This document shows, piece after piece, positions 52,134 through 61,755 of a stretch of 64,000 bases of DNA. Both the position numbers and the translations under genes were made by a program. Source of the stretch: Bacteroidota bacterium (GTDB lineage Bacteria > Bacteroidota > Ignavibacteria > UBA10030); contig JAOAFT010000005.1 of NCBI GenBank assembly GCA_026416125.1, forward strand, positions 56,594 to 120,593. The letters run 5' to 3'. Each line of letters begins with the position of its first letter. The stretch's first letter is position 1. The notes under the pieces are model-generated. The model was not told the DNA's origin and did not search any database. It saw only the letters and a program-made list of their open reading frames with translations.

Positions 52134-53087
52134 TCACGCTGATTGCCGCATTCCTTCGAATAACGCTTCAATGAAAATAGTACGATCAAAAGGTTGAAGG
52201 TCATCAATACCTTCCCCAATACCAACGTATTTCACTGGAATTGATTGTTGGTGAGTAATAGCAAGCACAATGCCACCTTTTGCTGTACCATCAAGTTTTG
52301 TGAGAACTATCCCAGTGACATTCACTGCATCATGAAAATATTTTACCTGATGCAAACCATTTTGCCCAGTGGTTGCATCTAGTACTAAAAGTACTTCATG
52401 CGGTGCACCCGGGAGACGTTTCCCAAGCACTCGTTTAATTTTTTTGAGCTCTTCCATAAGTGGAGCCTTTGTGTGAAGTCGACCAGCAGTATCAATTATA
52501 ACAACCGAAGCATCTTTTGCTAATGCAGAACTCAACGCATCGTAAGCAACTGCTGCTGGATCACTTCCTTGTTTTTGTTGAACTATTTCAACGCCTGCAC
52601 GTCGTGCCCATATTTCAAGTTGCTCATTTGCAGCAGCTCGAAATGTATCACCGGCACCGATGACAACCTTATATCCACTCTGTTTGTAACGATATGCAAG
52701 CTTACCAATTGTAGTAGTTTTTCCAACACCGTTAACTCCTACAACCATTATTACGTACGGTTTCTGATCAATTCTACTAAATGCCGGTTCTTGCATATGT
52801 AACACATCGTGTTCCAATATTTTTGCTATTTCTTCCTTTATATATGTCAACAACGATTGCACATGTTCATATCCTTCCCTCTTTACTCGCTCTCGTAACC
52901 GTTCAAGAAGAAGTGTTGTCATATCAACCCCAACATCGGCTTCGAGAAGGACATGTTCAAGCTCTTCTAATAGCTCAGAATCAATTTTCGACTTCCCCGC
53001 TACGATTGCTTGAACACGTTGAATAAGCGCTGTACGGGTTTTTGATAAACCTAGTGAAAATTTAGCTATGGACTCAAATATTCCCAT
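52134..53087 (-). CDS. ftsY: Signal recognition particle receptor FtsY
   Basis: FtsY is the membrane-associated GTPase receptor for SRP-ribosome complexes. From the ATG at 53087 it has 317 residues: a short N-terminal A-domain remnant, the N domain helices (about 1-100), then the G domain with VVGVNGVGKTTTIGKLA (G1), DTFRAAA (insertion box), VIIDTAGRLHTK, TKLDGTAKGG and PVKYVGIGEGIDDLQPF. Its amphipathic N-terminus suits membrane docking. It starts 11 bases after the pgsA stop. The upstream extension in the same frame overlaps pgsA and is rejected. Confidence 0.96.
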   Translation of the reverse strand: MGIFESIAKFSLGLSKTRTALIQRVQAIVAGKSKIDSELLEELEHVLLEADVGVDMTTLLLERLRERVKREGYEHVQSLLTYIKEEIAKILEHDVLHMQEPAFSRIDQKPYVIMVVGVNGVGKTTTIGKLAYRYKQSGYKVVIGAGDTFRAAANEQLEIWARRAGVEIVQQKQGSDPAAVAYDALSSALAKDASVVIIDTAGRLHTKAPLMEELKKIKRVLGKRLPGAPHEVLLVLDATTGQNGLHQVKYFHDAVNVTGIVLTKLDGTAKGGIVLAITHQQSIPVKYVGIGEGIDDLQPFDRTIFIEALFEGMRQSA

Positions 53088-53098
53088 TATTACTTCTA

Positions 53099-53650
53099 CT
53101 ATCCTTGAGTAATGGAACGACCAATGTATAATCGTTGTGCATACACAATAAGCGATATCAACATGAAGAGGACACTCAACCACAAAACAATATCAGTGAT
53201 TGGTTTGAGCGATTCCCACTGGAGTGTACGTAGCAAAAAGAAACATGCAATGAGTGTTACCGCAATTTTCCCAGGCCAATTCGATTGAGGAACAATCCCT
53301 TTTCTCTGCTTAATGATGAATGCTCCAAGTACTATCAGTACGTCGCGAATAAGCACAAGTATAACATACCAGAGCGGTATTTCGTTGAGAATAACCAACA
53401 CTATGGCATAGACACCGATAGCAATTTTATCAGCAAGTGGATCTAAGACTTTGCCGACTTCTGTTACTTGGTGATACAAACGTGCAAAATATCCATCTAA
53501 AAAATCCGTTGCAAGTGCTACTAAAATAAGAATAACAGCGTACACTCGATTATTCGGGAATTCAATGCTTACACAGTATACAATCGGTACAACCAGTACA
53601 ATTCGTAATGCACTTAGGATATTTGAAATTGTCCAAATACGATTTTGCAT
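53099..53650 (-). CDS. pgsA: CDP-diacylglycerol-glycerol-3-phosphate 3-phosphatidyltransferase
   Basis: This inner-membrane enzyme makes phosphatidylglycerol phosphate, the first committed step of phosphatidylglycerol synthesis. The 183-residue protein has four or five membrane helices and the CDP-alcohol phosphotransferase motif DFLDGYFARLYHQVTEVGKV followed by LDPLADK, giving Dx2DGx2ARx8Gx3Dx3D. The ATG shares one base with the purF stop (TAATG), and ftsY follows 11 bases downstream. Other CDP-alcohol transferases have the same motif, but length and pattern fit PgsA best. Confidence 0.9.
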   Translation of the reverse strand: MQNRIWTISNILSALRIVLVVPIVYCVSIEFPNNRVYAVILILVALATDFLDGYFARLYHQVTEVGKVLDPLADKIAIGVYAIVLVILNEIPLWYVILVLIRDVLIVLGAFIIKQRKGIVPQSNWPGKIAVTLIACFFLLRTLQWESLKPITDIVLWLSVLFMLISLIVYAQRLYIGRSITQG

Positions 53651-55146
53651 TAAATATCGTTTTGATTCTTCGATGCTTCAGGATCGACCGGAATTGGATA
53701 CTCACCACTAAAACAAGCAGTACAGTAATGTTTGCTACATCCATTGGGTGCTGCCTCAAGTAACTTTTCCATCGAAAGGTACTTGAGCGAATCAACACTT
53801 AGTTCTTGACGAATTCTTTCAATGTCACCATTCAACCGATTGGCAATTAATTCTTCCTTCTTTGGAAAATCCATCCCATAGTAACAAGGAAATCGAATTG
53901 GTGGGCTTGTAACACGGAAGTGAACTTCTAGAGGGTCTGCTTCTCGAATAAGCTTGATAAGTTGTCGTGATGTAGTACCACGCACAATCGAGTCGTCAAC
54001 AACAACAACTCGTCGCCCTTTAAGCACTCCTTTTACCGTATTAAACTTTGTTTTCACTTTTATCTCACGATGATTTTGTTCGGGTTGAATAAACGTACGC
54101 CCAACGTAGTGACTTCGAATTAAGCCTAATTCCAATCGAACATCGTAGCCCAACTTCTTACTTTCGGAAACATACCCAAGTGTTGCTGTATTGCTAGAAT
54201 CTGGCACGTTAATAACGATAACCCTATCATCTGCTGAATGGGGTATAACGGGAGATTCACGAGCAAGGAGTTTTCCAAGTTTTCGTCGTACTTTATCGAC
54301 ATTCTCACCAAATATTTTGCTATCAGGTCGAGAAAAGTAAATGTACTCAAAAATGCAATGGTGTGGTTGGACAGGCACATCATTAATTCGTAGCGAGCGT
54401 ACTTCACCTGTTGCCACACTTTGGTCATCAATAACAATGAGTTCACCTGGTTCAACATCACGGATGTACTCTGCCCCGATGATATCAAAAGCACACGTTT
54501 CTGAAGCAACAACGTATGCAGAATCAACCTTTCCTAACGCTAAGGGTCGAATTCCATATGGATCTCTTGCAGCAAGGAGACATGTATCCGTTAAGAGTAC
54601 GCAACTATACGCTCCTTGAACTGTTTGAAAGGCTTCCAGAATCTGTTCTATTTGAGTTATACGCCTACTTCGAGCTGCAAGGTGAAGAAGTATCTCGCTA
54701 TCGGAAGTGGATTGGAAAATAGTACCTTCTTCTTCCAGTTTTTTTCTTAAAGTTCTATAGTTCGTCAAATTACCATTATGTGCTAATGCAAGATTGCCGT
54801 TCTTGTAATTAACAACAAATGGTTGAATATTTGCTTTGTTCTCAGAGGCACCGGTTGTAGAATACCGATTGTGACCAATAGCAGCGGTACCTTGTAATAT
54901 AGTACGAAGTATCTTTTCATCTTTGAAAACGTCGGATACAAGCCCATCTCCTTTATAAACATTAAAACGTTTGCGGTTCTTTTCAGGAGACCATTGGCTC
55001 GTAACAATTCCAGCTGCTTCTTGTCCTCTGTGTTGGAGTGCATGGAGACCATAGTACGTTAGTACAGCAGCTTCAGGATGACCAAAAATTCCAAATACAC
55101 CACAATGACAGCGAGGTTTTTCTTTGATGTATTCAATCTTTCTCAC
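53650..55146 (-). CDS. purF: Amidophosphoribosyltransferase
   Basis: PurF makes 5-phosphoribosylamine from PRPP and glutamine, the first step of purine synthesis. The 498-residue protein has the N-terminal nucleophile region CHCGVFGIFGH with a short propeptide, ALQHRGQEAAGI and NGNLTNYRTLR in the glutaminase domain, and the PRPP loop VVVVDDSIVRGTTSRQLIKL in the phosphoribosyl domain. The start is GTG at 55146. A TTTG, 20-base spacer and TAAATTAC lie directly upstream and could form a promoter, but it would leave almost no leader. It heads the seven-gene operon. Confidence 0.95.
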   Translation of the reverse strand: MRKIEYIKEKPRCHCGVFGIFGHPEAAVLTYYGLHALQHRGQEAAGIVTSQWSPEKNRKRFNVYKGDGLVSDVFKDEKILRTILQGTAAIGHNRYSTTGASENKANIQPFVVNYKNGNLALAHNGNLTNYRTLRKKLEEEGTIFQSTSDSEILLHLAARSRRITQIEQILEAFQTVQGAYSCVLLTDTCLLAARDPYGIRPLALGKVDSAYVVASETCAFDIIGAEYIRDVEPGELIVIDDQSVATGEVRSLRINDVPVQPHHCIFEYIYFSRPDSKIFGENVDKVRRKLGKLLARESPVIPHSADDRVIVINVPDSSNTATLGYVSESKKLGYDVRLELGLIRSHYVGRTFIQPEQNHREIKVKTKFNTVKGVLKGRRVVVVDDSIVRGTTSRQLIKLIREADPLEVHFRVTSPPIRFPCYYGMDFPKKEELIANRLNGDIERIRQELSVDSLKYLSMEKLLEAAPNGCSKHYCTACFSGEYPIPVDPEASKNQNDI

Positions 55147-55189
55147 AAGTGTAATTTAGAAAAAAATTGGTGGGCTTCCAAATGAGGAA

Positions 55190-55220
55190 TAAAAAAGGGA
55201 GAGCAACACCACTCTCCCCT
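55190..55220 (-). terminator. Rho-independent terminator after the small OMP gene
   Basis: On the minus strand a stem of GGGAGAG pairing with CTCTCCC (55197-55218) is followed by six T residues. It follows the barrel gene at 55246 and precedes purF. Confidence 0.85.
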
Positions 55221-55245
55221 CTGTGTTTACTTTCAATGATGAGCG

Positions 55246-55776
55246 TTATAGTTTATAAGCTATTCCGAGCGTGAGATAACCCATTCCATATCCGAGTTCA
55301 AGTTGCCCTGCTAAGTTCGGTGTGAAATAGTATCGCCCACCAATAAAGCCACCATACAACAAATAGCTCCCAGAAGATCCAGCACCAACACCAGGACCTT
55401 CCCAAGAACTGGAAACGATATTATATCCAATCATTATACCACCATAGGTATCAATATTGCTATTTTTCAGAAAATCATAATGGTACTGACCACGAGCACC
55501 AATAATTGTATATGTATACTTCCATTTCCCACCCCAAAAATACGATTCTTCAGATGTCGCTATTCCGACTAAAGCACCAATTGAAATATTTTCATTATAA
55601 CCATAATCAACCGATGCACTGATTGGTGGCATTCCTGCTTCGCCGTACAAACCTGCAACACCACCAAGTCCAAGCATTCCTGATATAACCAAATCACCTT
55701 GCTTATACGCAATCTGTGCCTGTGAGAAAGATGCTACAAGACCAACGACAATGATTAAAAACAATATACGTTTCAT
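55246..55776 (-). CDS. Small outer-membrane beta-barrel protein
   Basis: The 176-residue protein has a clear signal peptide (MKRILFLIIVVGLVASFSQA) and a strand-rich body with alternating hydrophobic and polar residues, Gly and Tyr, ending in LTLGIAYKL. It resembles OmpW/OprF-like eight-stranded barrels in size, but no family signature is certain. A strong AAAGGAG lies 7 bases before the ATG and a terminator follows, so it is monocistronic. Its role is unknown. Confidence 0.7.
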   Translation of the reverse strand: MKRILFLIIVVGLVASFSQAQIAYKQGDLVISGMLGLGGVAGLYGEAGMPPISASVDYGYNENISIGALVGIATSEESYFWGGKWKYTYTIIGARGQYHYDFLKNSNIDTYGGIMIGYNIVSSSWEGPGVGAGSSGSYLLYGGFIGGRYYFTPNLAGQLELGYGMGYLTLGIAYKL

Positions 55777-55916
55777 ACAAGTACTCCTTTATTTGGTTGT
55801 GGATTATTTGTGATTTGTAATGTGAAACTAACCTCCATTTGCATAAATGTTTGTTGCAATATATCACACGGTGTAGTAAGATGCAATAGTGCATATGACT
55901 TATTTTTTCGATCTGA

Positions 55917-57149
55917 TTAACAGGGCCCCTTTGTGGGTTGTAACTTCACTAACAAATATACACCAATGCAACCACTGAGAAGTGATACAATGAATATTCC
56001 ATCAAATCCAAGATACACACTCAGCCAACCAGCAATAATGTTTGAGAGATAAAATGGAGCAAACCATGCATTCATCAAACCGACGTAGAGTGCCCGTTCA
56101 TTGATTGGTGCATACTCAACAGCAATGTTATACCGTAGAAATGTCTCGCCGCTAATTGTAATACCAATTAGAAAAAATACTCCATAGTAACAATACACAG
56201 ATGGTGACCATAATGCTAATGCAGTTGCACCAATCAATGTACCCCCAGTTATTATTAATCCACTCTTACTCCCTCGTCGATCTGCCAACCACCCCAATAC
56301 AATCGCACTTACCATTTGAGCAATGATTGTAATAACTGTAAATACTCCAATATAGGATTCATCTAATGAAAACTTTTGTAATGCATCGACTGTAAAAAAA
56401 GCTACGGACATATAGCTAATAACAAGAAATGACGATGCTATAAGGAATTGTCGAAATGGTTTGTTAGAAACTAAAATGTTTCTCGTTGTCACATAGAGTC
56501 GAAGAAACGAACCATGAGAAACACTTGTTGATGGTTCTTTTTCAATAACCTTCTCTTGAGCGATTAACGAACTCATCTGGAGCATCCCTGCAAGAATAAA
56601 AATACTACCATAACTCCAGGGGAAGGGTAGTATTCCAAAAATTACAACGATGAGAAAACCATTAAGGAAGCCAAGAAAAGCACCAATCGATGTTCTCAGT
56701 CCAAGAAGTTTCCCGCGGTTCGATGGACTCACAGTTTTTGCAACAAACTCACCCCATGATGGCGTTACAATCCCTGCTGTTGCTTGGTTCGATGCGTAGA
56801 GTAGTAGTAGTAGAACTAGAGCAAGTGTTGGATATGAATCCCCAAGAAAAATGATAATAATAGCAAGAAAAAAAATGTGTACCCTTTGGATAAAACCTAA
56901 TCGGACAACAATTCCTTTCTTGATTGGTACCTTGGAAAATATATTTGCAGCAATAAGTTGAGGTAATAAATACGTCAAGTAAACAATCACCGGAATAAGA
57001 CCAATAATAACATTGGTACCCCCTAGTCGTTGAACAAGAGCAGGGAGCATTGTTTCCGGTGAAAGGAGTGGGCGCGTGCTAAGGTACAATGCACCTTCAA
57101 CTAGCTGACATCGAAAATTATGACGTTCAGTATTGTTCTCAAATTCCAT
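55917..57149 (-). CDS. Major facilitator superfamily transporter
   Basis: The 410-residue inner-membrane protein has about 12 predicted helices in two six-helix halves. A variant of the MFS loop 2-3 motif follows (SPSNRGKLLGLRTSIG), and a second-half loop motif is seen in LGWLADRRGSKSG. The N-terminal cytoplasmic segment of about 25 residues is unusually polar. Substrate cannot be predicted. It lies between a monocistronic barrel gene and the receiver protein on the same strand. Confidence 0.85.
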   Translation of the reverse strand: MEFENNTERHNFRCQLVEGALYLSTRPLLSPETMLPALVQRLGGTNVIIGLIPVIVYLTYLLPQLIAANIFSKVPIKKGIVVRLGFIQRVHIFFLAIIIIFLGDSYPTLALVLLLLLYASNQATAGIVTPSWGEFVAKTVSPSNRGKLLGLRTSIGAFLGFLNGFLIVVIFGILPFPWSYGSIFILAGMLQMSSLIAQEKVIEKEPSTSVSHGSFLRLYVTTRNILVSNKPFRQFLIASSFLVISYMSVAFFTVDALQKFSLDESYIGVFTVITIIAQMVSAIVLGWLADRRGSKSGLIITGGTLIGATALALWSPSVYCYYGVFFLIGITISGETFLRYNIAVEYAPINERALYVGLMNAWFAPFYLSNIIAGWLSVYLGFDGIFIVSLLSGCIGVYLLVKLQPTKGPC

Positions 57150-57195
57150 TAATCTGCAAAATTCATTAGGAGAATGAGTTGGGTGTAAGAGCTTT

Positions 57196-57606
57196 CTATT
57201 TCTTCTTCATCAATTTTTCAGCAAACAATTCTGCTACTTTTTCAATATCGTACCCAACTTTCGAAAGGTAAACACCACCAAACCGTTCAACCATTGCTTT
57301 AAGTGTATCGTATGCATCAGCACTACAAAAAAATATCGGTGTATTACGGTTGGGGCCCTCTTTTCGAGCAAGTTGCAGGAGTGCAATACCAGGAAGATGC
57401 CCTTTGAGATGTGCATCCTTAAAATCATTATCAAGAATAATTAAATGAAATTGTTCTGTTTTCATTTTTTGCCACGTATCTACGCTAGTTGCTGTTTCAA
57501 CAATTGCGATTTCATCTTCGACTATAGCGGTCACTACTTCTAATGCGAAACCATGAGATTTTCGCATACCTTCGTCATCATCAGCAACTAATACTTTGTA
57601 TGGCAT
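57196..57606 (-). CDS. Stand-alone response-regulator receiver domain
   Basis: The 136-residue protein is a CheY-like receiver without an output domain. ADDDEG near the N-terminus holds the acidic Mg site (Asp9-Asp11), Asp59 in LIILDNDF is the phosphorylation site, and Lys of YLSKVGYD (about residue 115) is the conserved lysine. Thr/Ser at the end of beta-4 is Ser94 in FFCSADAYD. No histidine kinase is nearby. The MFS gene follows downstream and the amidohydrolase gene lies upstream, but no operon is certain. Confidence 0.88.
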   Translation of the reverse strand: MPYKVLVADDDEGMRKSHGFALEVVTAIVEDEIAIVETATSVDTWQKMKTEQFHLIILDNDFKDAHLKGHLPGIALLQLARKEGPNRNTPIFFCSADAYDTLKAMVERFGGVYLSKVGYDIEKVAELFAEKLMKKK

Positions 57607-57675
57607 ATATCTGACATCCTCTTCGCTTCAAAGTAATTCTACAAAGTTTTCAAAGGAAAAACAACATTAGTACGT

Positions 57676-59430
57676 TTACCTTCGTGTAAAGATATTTTTA
57701 CCACCAATAAACGTTTGTTCAACGTAGATGTGTGGAAGTGTACGCTCAGGAACTTCAAAGAGATCTGCCGATATTACTATAAAGTCAGCAAGTTTTCCAA
57801 CTTCAATGCTACCTTTTATTGTTTCTTCAAAACCCGCATAGGCTGCCCATGATGTAAAACTTCGCACTGCCTCAATTTTTGACATCTTTTGTTTCCCATA
57901 CCATCCATCAGAAAACGCATCATAGTCTACACTACTGAGAGGTGAAAGTTGGAAGTACTGCTGAATATCAGTAGCACTCTGTGGAAGACCACTGATACTC
58001 TTCCGAGTGCATGCAGCGTAAATTCCCAAAAGAGGGTTGACTGGTTCTACAGGAAAATCTGATCCGCTTGCCACACGGACACCTGCATCAATCATCGAGC
58101 GCCACGTAAACATCCACTGCACACGCTCGTGACCAACTCGCGCGTCTACCCAATACATATCTGAAATACACTGAACTGGCTGAATACTGGCAATAACCCC
58201 AAGTTTAGCAAAACGCTGAATATCTCCTGGAGAGACCATTTGAGCATGTTCAACACGAAACCGAATATCTCTGTTTGTTCCTTTGATTATGGATTCTTCG
58301 ATTACATCGAGAGCCATGCCATTTGCTCGATCGCCTATTGCGTGGAGACATACTTGAAAGCCATATGCTACTGCTTCATCAATGTATCGCCGTAATTCAT
58401 TACTAGACATTGTTGTTATTCCACGATTTGTAGGGTCATCAGCATACGGTTCACGGAGTGCTGCACTTCTCGATCCAAGTGATCCGTCGATAAAATATTT
58501 TACTGCACGAATTGTCAATCTATTATTTCCATACCCAATAATCGGCCCTTGCGTTTTCAATTGGTCCCATAATTCACTTCGACCATCAACGCTTGCATAA
58601 ATTCTGAGGGGAAGTTGTTCTGATTCAATAAGCTTTCGATACAGGTTATAGTGCGTTTGATCAATTGCCATATCGTGGATGGTTGTTATTCCATTAGCGA
58701 GGCATTCATCAATAGCCAAGCGTACTGCTGTTTCAAGTTCATGATCTGTTGGTGGTGGGAGGTGTTGCGTAACGAGCTCCATAGCAGCATCAAGGAGTAC
58801 GCCTGTCGGATTTCCCAAATGATCACGGATAATTTTCCCCCCTTTGGGATCTGGTGTAGATTTCGAGATACGGGCAAGTCTCAATGCTAACGAGTTAACC
58901 CAACAAGCATGTCCATCTATACGCGTAAGGTATACAGGATGTTCACCCGATATTTCATCAAGTGTAGATGCAGTAGGAAATTTTTTTGTCGGCCAAATAT
59001 TGTTGTTCCACCCCATACCACGAATCCAATATTGGCCAGGATTCTTCTTTATGTATTCAGATACTGCTGCAACTGCTTCTAACTCCGATTGTGCTCCTTC
59101 GAGGTTAACTGTTAATTTCGATAATCCAAGATCGAGCAAGTGGCAGTGAGCATCAATAAAGCCAGGGAGTACTGTTTTTCCTTCCAAATTTACTTCGGAT
59201 TTAGCATTAAAACGTAAACGTAACCAACGCTCTGAACCAACACCAACAATTCGATCGCCTTTCACAACAAATGCCTCGACAACATTGTTTTCGGTATCGA
59301 GCGTATATATACGTCCATTGTAATACAATGTGTCAACTGTTTGAACCATAAATGAGACAAGTAAACCTAAACATACAATTCCTCCCACTATTGCAACAAT
59401 AACTTGTACAGTTTTTCTTGTGAGCTTCAT
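57676..59430 (-). CDS. Membrane-anchored amidohydrolase, YtcJ-like (amidohydrolase 3 family)
   Basis: The 584-residue protein begins with a membrane anchor (about residues 8-30), then a metal-dependent amidohydrolase fold: PGFIDAHCHLLDLG with the HxH metal site, DGHACWVNSLAL, VCLHAIGDRANGMA and RVEHAQMV with further metal His residues, and ASGSDFPVEPVNP with the metal Asp. YtcJ-like proteins act on imides or amides; their natural substrate is unsettled. It is the last gene before tRNA-Phe on this strand and looks monocistronic. Confidence 0.88.
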   Translation of the reverse strand: MKLTRKTVQVIVAIVGGIVCLGLLVSFMVQTVDTLYYNGRIYTLDTENNVVEAFVVKGDRIVGVGSERWLRLRFNAKSEVNLEGKTVLPGFIDAHCHLLDLGLSKLTVNLEGAQSELEAVAAVSEYIKKNPGQYWIRGMGWNNNIWPTKKFPTASTLDEISGEHPVYLTRIDGHACWVNSLALRLARISKSTPDPKGGKIIRDHLGNPTGVLLDAAMELVTQHLPPPTDHELETAVRLAIDECLANGITTIHDMAIDQTHYNLYRKLIESEQLPLRIYASVDGRSELWDQLKTQGPIIGYGNNRLTIRAVKYFIDGSLGSRSAALREPYADDPTNRGITTMSSNELRRYIDEAVAYGFQVCLHAIGDRANGMALDVIEESIIKGTNRDIRFRVEHAQMVSPGDIQRFAKLGVIASIQPVQCISDMYWVDARVGHERVQWMFTWRSMIDAGVRVASGSDFPVEPVNPLLGIYAACTRKSISGLPQSATDIQQYFQLSPLSSVDYDAFSDGWYGKQKMSKIEAVRSFTSWAAYAGFEETIKGSIEVGKLADFIVISADLFEVPERTLPHIYVEQTFIGGKNIFTRR

Positions 59431-59464
59431 ATATCCCCTTAGAGGATAACAAAAATATGGTACA

Positions 59465-59499
59465 CAAAAAAAGCGCTGATGTAAACCCTACCAGCGCTC
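59465..59499 (-). terminator. Rho-independent terminator behind tRNA-Phe
   Basis: On the minus strand AGCGCTG pairs with CAGCGCT (59492-59498 with 59472-59478) across a 13-base loop, followed by seven T residues. It lies four bases after the tRNA. Confidence 0.85.
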
Positions 59500-59502
59500 C
59501 TG

Positions 59503-59575
59503 TGGACAGGGACGGAATCGAACCGCCGACACATGGATTTTCAGTCCATTGCTCTACCAACTGAGCTACCTGTCC
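59503..59575 (-). tRNA. tRNA-Phe (GAA)
   Basis: The 73-base gene folds into a full cloverleaf: acceptor GGACAGG/CCTGTCC, D arm GCTC-AGTTGGTA-GAGC, anticodon stem ATGGA/TCCAT with loop CTGAAAA giving anticodon GAA, variable GTGTC, and T arm GGCGG-TTCGATT-CCGTC. The discriminator is A. CCA is not encoded, because the next bases are CAG. It lies between the amidohydrolase and acyl-CoA dehydrogenase genes. Confidence 0.97.
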
Positions 59576-59587
59576 GTTCTACCAATG

Positions 59588-59624
59588 AAAAGCCCGCTTA
59601 AACAGCGTCTAAGCGGGCCTTTTG
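59588..59624 (-). terminator. Hairpin terminator after the acyl-CoA dehydrogenase gene
   Basis: GCCCGCTTA and TAAGCGGGC (59592-59600 and 59610-59618) form a 9-bp stem with a 9-base loop and short T-runs on both sides, so it could act in either direction. It separates the upstream operon from tRNA-Phe. Confidence 0.7.
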
Positions 59625-59697
59625 TTTGCCCACAGTTAAAGATAGAAGAGTTTTCTATGAAAGTCAAGGTACTCAACAATGTTTCGTATCACATAAC

Positions 59698-60840
59698 TTA
59701 GAGAATTCCATTCTTCTTTAACACATCACGAGCAATAACAAGACGTTGGATCTCACTTGTTCCCTCGAAGATACGATTAATACGTGCATCGCGATAATAA
59801 CGCTCTATTGGTAATTCTCGCGAGTATCCCATTCCACCATGAATTTGTACTGCCATATCAGTAATTTTACACAGTGCTTCCGAGCAGAACAACTTGACAT
59901 GTGCTGTTTGACGTGAGGTTGCTTTTCCTGCATCGTAGTCAAGCGCTGTTCGATATACCATAGATTCCATTGCGTAGATGTACGTTGCCATATCGGCTAA
60001 CATGAATTGAATAGCTTGGAAGTTCGAAAGTGGTTGATCAAATTGTTTCCGTTCCTTAGCAAATTTGGTGGAAAGTTCCAACAATTCTCGAGCTGCTCCA
60101 AGGCAAGCAGCGCCAAGCCCTAAACGACCAGCATCGAGGGTTTTCATAGCAATGAGAAATCCACGCCCTTCTTCACCAATCATGTTTTCTTTTGGAACAC
60201 GTACATTGTCAAAGGTTAAAGCATTTGTAATACTTCCTCGAATTCCCATTTTATGTTCAGGTGGTCCTGCGTGAAATCCCTTTGACTTTGTTTCAACAAC
60301 AAATGCAGTAATACCTCGTTCCGTTCGTGCAAAGACTGAAAGAACATCGGCAATGCCACCGTTTGTAATCCACAGTTTTTCACCATTAATGATCCAATCA
60401 TCTCCATCACGTGTCGCACGTGTTCGCAAGTTGAATGAATCAGAACCTGCAGTTGCCTCGGTGAGTGCAAACCCTCCGATAAGTTTTCCTTCAGCAAGCG
60501 GAACCAGGTATTTCTTTTTTAACTCTTCAGAACCACCAATGTAGATAGCGTTTGCCCCAATTGATTGGTGTGCACCAATGAATGTCGATGTCGATAAACA
60601 CCCACGTGCTATTTCTTCGAGTACAATGCAGTACCCTACCTCACCGAATCCACCACCACCATATTCTGTAGGAAAAGAAACACCAAGTAATCCAAGCTCA
60701 GCAATTTTTTGAATGAGTTCTTGTGGAATTCGTTCTTCTTCATCGATCTTCCGTGCGAGTGGTTTGATTTCATTTTTTGTAAAGTCTCGCACCATGTCAC
60801 GTAACATCTTTTGTTCTTCTGTGAATTCAAAATTAGTCAT
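59698..60840 (-). CDS. Acyl-CoA dehydrogenase
   Basis: This FAD enzyme oxidises acyl-CoA to trans-2-enoyl-CoA in beta-oxidation or amino-acid catabolism. The 380-residue protein has the N-terminal helical domain (FTEEQKMLRDMVRDFTKNEI), the beta domain (FALTEATAGSD, WITNGG), and the C-terminal domain with QIHGGMGYSRELPIERYYRD and INRIFEGTSEIQRLVIAR. The Glu of FEGTSE is the catalytic base. It resembles short-chain/butyryl-CoA types. It starts 16 bases after the enoyl-reductase stop. No thiolase or ETF genes are in the window. Confidence 0.93.
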   Translation of the reverse strand: MTNFEFTEEQKMLRDMVRDFTKNEIKPLARKIDEEERIPQELIQKIAELGLLGVSFPTEYGGGGFGEVGYCIVLEEIARGCLSTSTFIGAHQSIGANAIYIGGSEELKKKYLVPLAEGKLIGGFALTEATAGSDSFNLRTRATRDGDDWIINGEKLWITNGGIADVLSVFARTERGITAFVVETKSKGFHAGPPEHKMGIRGSITNALTFDNVRVPKENMIGEEGRGFLIAMKTLDAGRLGLGAACLGAARELLELSTKFAKERKQFDQPLSNFQAIQFMLADMATYIYAMESMVYRTALDYDAGKATSRQTAHVKLFCSEALCKITDMAVQIHGGMGYSRELPIERYYRDARINRIFEGTSEIQRLVIARDVLKKNGIL

Positions 60841-60856
60841 AAATTTCCCTCACTGT

Positions 60857-61705
60857 TTATTTGTGTACCTGTTGACTATGTAGCTTTAATTCAAAAAATC
60901 CAACAATATCTTCACCACCATCAACGCCAATAACGTTTCCGTTTACCCATTGAGCAGTATCCTGAGATAAGAGTGCAATTACTCGGGCAACATCCTGTGG
61001 TGTTGTTAATCTTCCCATAGGGTTCTTTCGCCGAGCTAGCTCAAGCATACTTTCATTTCCAGGAATCTTTTTAAGAGCAGGGGTTTCAGTAACACCAGCC
61101 ATGATGGCATTTGCTGTTATTCCGAGAGGTCCAAGTTCCATCGCTAACTGACGAATATGCGATTCTAAGCACGCCTTCGCTGCTGAAACGGCTCCATAGT
61201 ATGGGATCACAGTATGTCCTCCTGAGCTCGTCATACCAAAAATTCTCCCACCACGTTTCATGAGCTTTCGAGTAAGCAACCCTTGTACCCAGTAAACAAG
61301 ACTATTCGCCATCACATCGATTGTCATTTCCATTTGAGCTTGCGTTATAGCATCTTCTAGTTTATCTGCGATAAACGGTTTTAATGAGCCAAAAGCTAAG
61401 GAGTGCATCAAAATTTTTACAGTTGATTGTGGTTCTTGCTCAAATTGTTCTTGAATATCGTCCAACGTTTCATTTCGCTTAATTGCATCAGCCGCATTGA
61501 TGTTGTAGAAAATCGTTTTTGCACCAAGGTGTTTGAGTTGTTTAATAAGTTCTTGAACCTGTGGCATAGTTGCTTGTCGATCGAGGTGCACACCAATAAT
61601 GTTATACCCACACCGAGCAAGTTCAAGTGCTGTAGCAGCTCCAAAACCACTGGAGGCACCAAGAATCAATGCCCATTCATGTGCTTTTTTTACTTCATGT
61701 TTCAT
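60857..61705 (-). CDS. SDR-type enoyl-[acyl-carrier-protein] reductase-like protein
   Basis: The 282-residue protein is a short-chain dehydrogenase with the cofactor loop GASSGFGAATALELAR. Its active-site spacing is Y-x6-K (YGAVSAAK), as in FabI/FabL enoyl-ACP reductases, instead of the usual Y-x3-K. Other motifs are LMHSLAFGSLKPF, GRIFGMTSSGGHTVIPYYG and NAIMAGVTETPALKKIPG. It would reduce enoyl-ACP with NAD(P)H in the last step of fatty-acid elongation. AAGGAG lies about 14 bases before the ATG. It lies between glmS and acyl-CoA dehydrogenase; a broader SDR role is possible. Confidence 0.8.
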   Translation of the reverse strand: MKHEVKKAHEWALILGASSGFGAATALELARCGYNIIGVHLDRQATMPQVQELIKQLKHLGAKTIFYNINAADAIKRNETLDDIQEQFEQEPQSTVKILMHSLAFGSLKPFIADKLEDAITQAQMEMTIDVMANSLVYWVQGLLTRKLMKRGGRIFGMTSSGGHTVIPYYGAVSAAKACLESHIRQLAMELGPLGITANAIMAGVTETPALKKIPGNESMLELARRKNPMGRLTTPQDVARVIALLSQDTAQWVNGNVIGVDGGEDIVGFFELKLHSQQVHK

Positions 61706-61755
61706 AGTAATTCATTCTCTCCTTTATTGTGATTGTGTTCTCGTCTTTTCCAGCA